This document shows positions 56,838 to 64,000 of a DNA stretch of 64,000 bases, piece by piece. The notes beneath the pieces are model-generated. The model had not been told where the DNA came from. It did not search any database and saw only the letters and a list, made by a program, of their open reading frames with translations. Each line of letters begins with the position of its first letter. The stretch's first letter is position 1. A program made the translations under genes and the position numbers. Source of the DNA: Selaginella moellendorffii (lineage: Eukaryota; Streptophyta; Lycopodiopsida; Selaginellales; Selaginellaceae); the NCBI RefSeq assembly GCF_000143415.4, contig NW_003314319.1:1197376-1261375 (forward strand), in the 5' to 3' direction.

Positions 56838-57925
56838 TAGTGCCTCTCCTTGTCAAAGAATCTAAGATGCACTGGTTCTAGCATAAAAAGTATGGAAGTA
56901 GAAATGTCGCATACACTTTGGGATTGCTTGCTGATCCTCTATCCCACCTCTTATTGGTTATGGACAAGATCAGGCTTTTTTCACATTAAAGCCTTCCTTT
57001 CTTAATAATGTTATGAAAGATCAGTAGTCCAGTGGTGCCTTGGTTCGAGCTATGCAAAAGAATATTTGTGATAGTTACTCATTTTATGCCCTAGATAACA
57101 ATTGAAAGTTCGTGGCATTTGGTGCGGTGACAACTGGGACGCTTCCAGATAGAACAGAAAGTGGTAGTTCTGCACCATCAAGCTCCTGCTGCTCTCACTA
57201 GCAATAATCAAGAGGCACGAGAGATTTAGTTCTCCTGTGGCAGATCAATGCGGGGGTGATCCTAGGGAACTGTAATCACCCCTTTGGCGCTTGTCAAAAG
57301 CCTCAACCACGCTCTGACAGTGAGGGTGGCGTCCTCCTTCGCATAAACCTTTCATGTAGCCACCATGGAAGTCTGGCTAGTAAATATCCTTGATGCGTCT
57401 CAAGAATCGGGGTGATTTTTGGGTGCTAAAATCGGGAGGAGTATCAAGCTCGCGCAGGACGGCAGTCTCTCCGAGAAAAAGCGGGCTTGTTTAATTCCCC
57501 CAAACCCACCAGGCACATGGAGAACTTCGTCCACTTGAGCTGCCTGAGGACGGAATTGCCTGTTCGTGACAGGAATGGATGGTGAATGTGTCCAAGCACA
57601 GCCCTGAACCTGGAAAGCACACCGAAAGCTTACAAAGTCTACTTCTCTGGAAGTTCATACCTCTCAACCTTGGTCCCTGAAAACGTATCCCGCCGCCAGG
57701 GCGCCAAACACAAGGTCAGCGTCGAGAAAGCTACACTGCGAGGAGGAGGAGGAGCGACAGGAGGAGCGCCTGCGATCGATCATGTCTTGTCAATGGAATC
57801 AGACGAGACAAGAGAATCAGCTGCCAGGGCTGGAGCCGCCGCTGCGCCGATAGGCCAGGAAATGGATTATCACAGCTGCCGCAGTCTCCAGCTTGCCCAC
57901 GTCAATCTGCGCAAGGCTGAGGTGC
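56838..57925. repeat. Duplicated segment, matches 39232-40328
   Basis: It is nearly identical to the copy near 39 kb, apart from small indels (near 57591 and 57618). Here it continues into about 140 bp of further sequence without the inverted arm, so this copy is likely closer to the original order. Readings on both strands could not be assigned. Confidence 0.6.
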
Positions 57926-57995
57926 TCCAGCGTCGCGATGCCAGAGCATCCGCATTGATGATCGACGATGATTCAGTATTTGGTATTTACAAATA

Positions 57996-58064
57996 TCGGG
58001 AAGAGAATCGAACCCGAAACGTTTGTTTTGGGAGACCGATGTCCTAAATGACTGGTCTAAGCTG
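57996..58064 (-). other. tRNA-like fragment, Gly(CCC)-like
   Basis: On the minus strand CAGCTTAGACCAGTCA resembles a D-arm/A-box, CTCCCAA sits where an anticodon loop would be, and CGGGTTCGATTCTC is a good T-arm. The 5' acceptor strand does not pair, so it is at best a pseudogene or a SINE piece. Confidence 0.3.
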
Positions 58065-58135
58065 TTTTTGTGAGCCGGCGAACCAGAATAATGGCTCCTT
58101 ATTTAGCAAATTTTTTGCATAAAAGTCCTTGTTGA

Positions 58136-58205
58136 GTGGACCCTTCGGCATCGAACCCAGGTCTTCTACAACGGTTTACCTCTACACTTACCTGATAGCC
58201 ATCAT
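58136..58205 (-). other. Second tRNA-like fragment
   Basis: CTGGGTTCGATGCCGAAGGG resembles a T-arm and 3' acceptor on the minus strand, but no full cloverleaf could be drawn by eye. It lies about 140 bp from the previous one. Confidence 0.2.
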
Positions 58206-58383
58206 CTCGACAACCAGGTTCCCGTAATAAAAAAATCATACCATGTACTTGAACCATATGACAGGGGTCTTTGCGAAATCCATGGCGTTTTTGTTAGATC
58301 GCCCACCAGACGAGATTATCCCCCGCATTTGTGCTGCTCGGTGTTTCGTCCTTGGCAAAGCCCCCTCTTGGGTTGTGAATCGA

Positions 58384-59106
58384 TCATTGTGGTAATGGAT
58401 CGTCAAGAGTTATGGCCTGGGTTGCAATAGAAACTCGCTGAGCAATCTCCACAGCCGCAGGAGCTTTGCGATCTTCTGCTGGTGTGAATCTCATCAGTCC
58501 CAAAACTCCATGTTTCGGCAATCCAACGAAACCTGTAGCGTGTGGCCATTCAAACGAACATACCTCGGTATCATCCTCGGCTGCCTCGATGCCTGGAGAG
58601 TAACAGTCCCGGGAAGAACCATCATTTGCCCGAAACGAAATCACGATGGATCTGAAGAGAAGAAGAGCGGAAGCTACGATGGTGGATGACTCTCAGGATA
58701 ATCGTATATATCAGAGCTATATATACAGGATGAAGAGACACACCTCTAGCCTACACCTGGATCAGTGAAGTGGCACTCCTGCCACCTAGGATCATGTCAT
58801 TGAGAGCATATACCTCAACAGGATCCCCTTGCATTCCCGCTGCCAGCCAAGTACCAGCTTGTGTAGAACTGAGCCCGAGCCGGAGACCAATCCACCGGGG
58901 CTGTCCAAGTGATGCCGAGATCAAGCTCGCTGTGTGTGCCAGCAAAAGAGAGCCTGAGGAGGACGCGAACACCCGACTTGGAGCAGGGCTGAGACTGAAA
59001 ACACGACTGTCCACGAAGTTGATGCCTGTTTCTTCGCTGAGATCTCCAGCCAAGTGCTTCGCCAAGCTCTCCTCCAGCTCCAGATAGACACTACTTGTAG
59101 TTGCAA
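58384..59106 (-). pseudogene. PIGT: PIG-T fragment, third copy, with an interruption
   Basis: Readings on the minus strand: AKHLAGDLSEETGINFVDS, then (frame change) SGSLLLAHT, a shifted segment, and after about 170 bp SFRANDGSSRDCYSPGIEAA, GFVGLPKHGVLGLMRFTPAE and VEIAQRVSIATQAITL. The break falls between the parts equivalent to GNARG and SIIISF, and the downstream side begins after CTTCTCTTCAG, an acceptor-like sequence, so it may be an intron. The other two copies lack it. The fragment ends near 58384 and lacks the C-terminal end. Confidence 0.6.
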
Positions 59107-59459
59107 GCGGGCTTGGCGGCGAGCTGCGCGATCAGATCGCCCACGCCCCAGCGCTCGTTGTTCCATCGCCCTTGCCATTTCTTTGATTCGAAACTTCCGG
59201 ACCTGTTCCAAGCGATTCTTTCATCATTGTTTCGGGATTTGAGGAAGATCGACAAAAGAAAGGGCAAAAGGAGGATAGGGTTCGATTTTACCTCTCAAAA
59301 GCCTCGACCACTGAGAAACGTACTTGGAGTAAGAGTTCGCACCCTTGGAGGCATGGAGGGCAATGAGATCACTCTTCTGAAGGCCATGGGTGTTTGCACT
59401 GTGCTGGGAGATTCTCTCCAAGGGCAAGTAAATCTGTGCTTGAATTCTTTCTAGTAGTT
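59107..59459 (+). other. Open reading of uncertain status
   Basis: A plus-strand reading runs SLFRDLRKIDKRKGKRRIGF, PRPLRNVLGVRVRTLGGMEG and NEITLLKAMGVCTVLGDSLQ, then a donor-like GGGCAAGTAAAT. Its composition looks like protein, but no family is recognised. It may be an exon of a host gene next to the PIG-T fragment. Confidence 0.3.
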
Positions 59460-61551
59460 GAGTTTATATGTTGAGATGCATTTGATTGAGCGGGATGAAA
59501 CATGATGATCACTGTCTATGTGTCGCATGAGTGTGGTAAGCAAGCAATCCACCTCTATGCATACTTGTGTCTGGAAGGGTTCTTATTAGTTGAGCAATAG
59601 TCTTGAAGTGCAATTATGTTTTAGTGGAGTTTTAAGCCTTGGACGATTGTCATTTAGCACATATACTTGGCATGGAAAGTTGCAATATACATTTCTGATA
59701 GAGCAAAATGCAGGCCTAAGATAAAAAAAGATCACCTTCTCATGGCTTTAGATGCTTGTTTTTTTCTTGAAGTTCTTTGAACTGATAATCACATTTATAA
59801 GTTGTAGTCGGTTATGGGTTGGATTTTTCTCTTTAAGTGGAAAATTTATGGAAAATGCAGGGATGCATACAATGTGTTTGACAGCATGTGCTATAAAATA
59901 AAGGTGATCATTTGAATTGTCATAGTTACTGGACATGCTCAATGTGAACATTATTTACAGCAAGGTGAAGGAAAATAAAAGAATGAATTGCATAGTCTAT
60001 GCAAAAATTTCATAATGAATTGATTCAAGTCTTTTAACCACAAAAGAGATCAGAACCTCTTGGTAAAATTGATAGTAGCCTGAAAAGATATTACTAATGT
60101 AGTGCACCTTATCTCTCTCCCCTTAAGCCAACTGGAAAAAGGGCAATTGCTTTATGAGAGAGCCCTTAGTGGCTATTTTATCCCCATTTATCCCCCAAGG
60201 TTCCAAGGATCCATGGTGACAGTATATCTAAATCTCATCCCATGATCACATGCGCTACAACTAAATAATAAGAAAATTTATTATAACTAGGAATGCCCTT
60301 AGTGAAGTTGGGAATTTTGCTTACCATTCTCATATATTTAAAACCAAAGAGCCCATTAGCAAATAAGTTTTGAATTTTCTTACAATGCCCTAACACTAAA
60401 TGCAATGTGATTGTAGCCCTCTTAACACACACATTTTTTCTATTTTTGCAAAGTGATTCTATTTCTTTTTCATATATGGGGTAATTTATCTTTTAACTAT
60501 TGGGCAGGAATATTGCACACTTTTGTGGCTTTTACATTTTAATATGTTAGGATGTATTATAAAGATTTATTAAATTTAGCATCAAATAGAACAAATAACA
60601 ATTCTCATTGTACCACCCTCTAGAGACTAGGTAGTTGTAAGTAATCAAAGATAACAGAATTACATTATATATTGAGAATTACATGACAGAGAATTACATC
60701 ATATGTTGAGAATTACATGACAGAGAATTACACTACATGTTAAAATTGACATTTAGTAAATTTAATTTGCTTTCAATTAAGTTCAACATAAATGGTAGGG
60801 TGTCAAAAGAGCAAAGCTCTTGGGAAAGTTGTGGCTTTCAACTTCCATTTACGAGCATGAACTTGTAAGGAAGTATAGTAAATTATAAGTAATTAAAAAG
60901 AACGAATTGAGAGACAATCTATAATTCAAATATAGAGGGAAATAACAAAAGTACACCCTTTTTTCCAATTAGTTTGGGATACTTAGGGGGTTAAAACGTC
61001 TTAGGTTTGAGTATTGGGATATTTGGGGGTTAAGTCTCCTTATGTTTGAGTAATACTAGGCTCGGTGGCCTCTCAAAAAATCTAAATTCAAGAAATGGTA
61101 TATTTCTCACTCATCTATATAGCATGATTTTAAATTTAGTTCTCTTAAATATATTGAGCATAACAATTTTAGATCTGATTCTCTTAAATACATTGACCAT
61201 GACACAATTGAGAAATGAGACTATGGTTATTTCCTCCTACTACATTAGCACAAAATTATTTTTCTTTTTATAAAGCTTTGTGATTTTTTTTCAATTTATC
61301 AATACTCTAGATTTTAGATGTGATTCTGAGGATAAGGAGAAAGCCATCCTTTGAGGGAGGACAAAAAGTTAGCAGGTCTTTATATTAAATATCTATAAAT
61401 CCATTTAGTAAATTCTTATGAAATATGATTGTCTAACAATCTTTTTATTTATAATTTCTAATATATGAGAGATATTGTAATTTGAATTTCTATAATAAAT
61501 CCACTAAAAACTATTAGTGAAATATAACTTTATATAAACTCCTGAGTTTAA
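59460..61551. other. AT-rich sequence with short tandem repeats
   Basis: No gene recognised. Small tandem units occur at about 60650-60735 (GAGAATTACATGACA), 60970-61040 (two copies around GGGGGTTAA) and 61110-61210 (two copies around TTCTCTTAAATA). Confidence 0.5.
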
Positions 61552-62209
61552 GCTCTATTTCGTTAAAGTGGGATTTATTCAGTAAAATGGGACTAGGTAC
61601 AAATTTTCAAGTATTTGAAAATGACATGAAATTATATGTTTTTTGTCCAGGGGCTAGACATATCTGGGGCATGGTGACTAGCGCAGTGAGTTTGTGTCCA
61701 GACTAAGTCCATCTGGTTGTATAATAAATCTCATTGTCAAGGTGAACAAGCCGAATCTGAAGCTAAAGAAGAGCGATGGCATGCGCGCACACACTATTTG
61801 TTTGTTCATTGAGCGTGTGGTAAGCTTTCCAAGATGAACGTCATTCCTATTAGCCAAACATATAACTTAATGGTGAGAACATTTAGATATTATTCAATGT
61901 TATCTTTTTCTAACGAATCTAATTGTGAAGGTGTAGCAAGAGGCATTGCTAGTCTGGAGAAGTCATTTAACTCATTTGACCCTTAGTGTATTTTCATGAA
62001 ACTAAATAACATTCATATTATTAAGGAATTTCTCTAGTACCTTTTTTTTACGACATAGAAGCTTGCATTTCTTTCAAAGGTGATTTAGTAAAAGGCCTGA
62101 GGGCACATGCCATTCTATTTCTCAGACCGGTATTAAGATATACTAGTGCAAAGGGAAAAAGGTATTTGGTGATCAAGTAAATGGTATGAGGGCACACGCC
62201 ATTATAAGC

Positions 62210-62530
62210 TTAAGCGCTAGTGGACACCTCCTTTTTGGTACTCTCAGCGGTACTATCATCCTTCTCCGGGTCAGTTGTTTTGCTTTCGATTGTTGTCTCT
62301 GACGTTACTGGGGCGTTCTCGATAGTTGTTAATGTTGCCGTTTGTTCAGAAAAATGATCACTTGGAGTATAGTACGGGGAGTTTGGAAGACTTATATATT
62401 CTACATCTTCACCTATCTCCTTCTCCGTCTCCTTTTCTGCCTCACTTACAGATTTTGTGCTTGCCATGAGAACGCTCTTCACCCTAAAATATGGAGTTCG
62501 TTGTGTTATAAAAGGAAACCAACACACACG
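62210..62530 (-). CDS. D2 leftward gene, last exon, intact
   Basis: It equals D1 24836-25156 but without the stop: SLPNSPYYTPSDHFSEQTA is continuous, then VTSETTIESK and STAESTKKEVSTSA to the stop. The exon start is taken at the acceptor CCCTTGCAG. Upstream in-frame residues to 62569 are probably intron. Unknown function, not defective in this copy. Confidence 0.55.
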   Translation of the reverse strand, partial: RVCWFPFITQRTPYFRVKSVLMASTKSVSEAEKETEKEIGEDVEYISLPNSPYYTPSDHFSEQTATLTTIENAPVTSETTIESKTTDPEKDDSTAESTKKEVSTSA

Positions 62531-63184
62531 CTGCAAGGGAATGATGGTACATAAAGCACGTAAGCCCACAATATGGGTTTATGTGCCATTAATATGGGCC
62601 ACACGCCATATTATTAGATTTATGCACGTGTGATTGGTAAATGCATATGTCACATCATCTTTGTTTTACCTCACACACTATATCAGGCCTAATGAACCAT
62701 ATCACATGTGCGCACATGCTATATATATGGAGAAGTATTATGCAAGGATAGAAATTCAATGCATGATTGTGGAGAGCAATGGCATGAAGCCACATGCTAA
62801 ATAACATTTTAGAGAAAGAATTAAAATAGAAACATGCAAACAGTACTGAGTGGACCAAGACTTAGAAGTGCACAATTGAATGAGGTATTTCTAATAAATA
62901 TTTCACTCACCTCATATAGGAATGGCTACCACTCTCAAATGGCGTATCGCCTCATGCCATCACCTCGCAATTTGTTATAACAATCCGATGAATTCATATT
63001 CGGCTTGTTCACCTTGAACTTTAAGTAAGATTTGCTAGAACAACTAAGAATTTATACTTGTTATTTGTATCATCTCACCGTAAGGCCACATGCCATCACG
63101 CCTCCTCTGATTCAGATTCGGATTGTTCACCTTGAAATAAAATACATTAGAAACTTAGTAAAGGAATATTAATGAATCTCACCT

Positions 63185-63963
63185 TGAACCCGGGTTATGA
63201 ATGCTCTTGCTGCATCTCTTGCATGGTCTGGCAAGGTGATGGTGGCACTCTGCTTCCGCATCCAACCATGCACAACATTATCCACCGATATGCTCATGCT
63301 GGGATCCCTTGGATTCAGCACCCATCTCTTTTCTAGGCAATCCTTCGTATATCCGGAACTTGGCTTGAACCACTCCACAGTTACATTGAAGGAGTTAGTT
63401 TCTGCGTCCTCCTCTGCATCAGTGATGCAACGCCCCACCCATATCATTTGTTTTTTATTACTGGGTCTAACAAGCACGACCATTCCTTTGCAGACCTGTA
63501 CTGGATTGAATGCTGAATCCGGCTTCTTGTTCCTCGGCCCACAATAGTGATCCTCAACATCGTTATCTGTCACTGCATTTCTAGAGGACATTGTTTTGCT
63601 ACTATCTGGTGCTCTGGGTTCTGGCCAAAAGGACTCTTCCAATTCTTCATATACAACCGGCCCATTTTGGATAGCAGATATAATCTTCTCCCAGTATTCG
63701 AGCAAAGGCTTGCACCTCTGAAAATAGGATTCTCCACCAAACACCAACCCCCTCTTCCAGAAGGCAATATGCTGTCTAATCCCGGCCACTATACTTTCCT
63801 GGTCTTTGAGTCCATCCGGGTGCATCGGCCGTGGGGAACCCTGAGGAATCATAGGTTCCCCAGTTATGGGATCTCTCTTGAAGAGTTTAATGCCGTCCAC
63901 TGGCAGCCACACTGTGTCCCATTCTCTCATCTTGTACCTCATCACTGGAGCACCGTCACGCAT
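63185..63963 (-). CDS. D2 leftward gene, main exon, partial
   Basis: It matches D1 25819-26640 with few substitutions (for example KLFKRDPITGEP for ELFKRDPITREP) and keeps the same open frame and the same donor before GTGAGATT. The upstream end lies beyond the window. Both copies open over 260 codons supports this as a real coding exon. Confidence 0.6.
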
Positions 63964-64000
63964 GCTGAAATGAAACTGAAGAGGCTTGGAGTGGCCAATC

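Larger units (their letters stand above)
61552..64000. mobile_element. Element D2: left part of a second D copy
   Basis: It starts with the same 22-bp terminal repeat as D1 and follows 24178-26640 nearly base for base, with small changes. It runs out of the window. It is inserted in AT-rich DNA unrelated to family C, which confirms D as a mobile unit and confirms its left end. Confidence 0.9.

Noticed and set aside
59224-59427. Minus-strand reading starting MPLERISQHSANTHGLQ
   Set aside because: It is the reverse of a more protein-like plus-strand reading and has no splice or motif support.

Overview
The window is eukaryotic nuclear DNA from a land plant. The support is Ty3/gypsy and LTR elements of plant type, an LTR element primed by an initiator-Met-type tRNA site, an interstitial TTTAGGG telomere-type array, GT-AG introns, copies of the GPI-transamidase gene PIG-T, and two assembly gaps. 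A non-seed plant such as a lycophyte is my impression only; the sequence does not settle it. Almost everything is transposable-element (TE) sequence and few host genes remain.

Layout. 1-3006: two fragments of one non-autonomous LTR family (family C), one apparently inside the other. 3007-3923: relic of a gag/protease. 3924-9421: a nearly complete Ty3/gypsy chromovirus (element A: gag, protease, RT, RNase H, integrase, chromodomain). It has a truncated 5' LTR and a few lesions. 9422-38599: one old Ty3/gypsy element (B1) split by two nested family C elements: C on the minus strand (10422-17313, TSD AAGGG) and C' on the plus strand (19959-37849, TSD CATAT). C' is itself split by a 10-kb terminal-inverted-repeat element, D1 (24178-34270). 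38600-41200: a PIG-T pseudogene fragment, an unassigned duplicated segment and a copia-like fragment. 41200-43047: AT-rich DNA, a minisatellite and inverted repeats leading into a gap. 43386-46440: proline-rich and spliced-looking relic ORFs split by a solo C LTR. 46440-50380: AT-rich DNA with old direct repeats and a diverged relic of the D gene. 50390-51224: a second PIG-T pseudogene. 51225-55584: B2, an inverted and uninterrupted duplicate of B1. 55831-59460: copia-like fragment, the duplicated segment, tRNA-like pieces and a third PIG-T fragment. 59460-61551: AT-rich DNA. 61552-64000: the start of a second D copy (D2).

The most unusual object is element D. It has perfect 22-bp terminal inverted repeats, an apparent degenerate 8-bp target duplication, and two divergent multi-exon genes with no transposase I recognise. 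The plus-strand gene ends in an FCP1/NIF-like HAD domain. A 22-bp palindrome (ATGGCRTG, six-base centre, CAYGCCAT) is scattered at least 15 times through D. Three consecutive predicted phase-1 introns of only 38-52 bp each contain a copy, and two more copies are translated within an exon. This looks like an undescribed mobile system, or an intron-associated palindrome, and deserves checking.

B2 keeps the empty sites of C and C', and B1 and B2 share the same junction with PIG-T. The order of events is therefore readable: B inserted next to a PIG-T copy, the locus duplicated in inverted orientation, C and C' entered B1, then D entered C'. A lies over the 5' LTR of B1, but its timing cannot be read because its left junction is rearranged.
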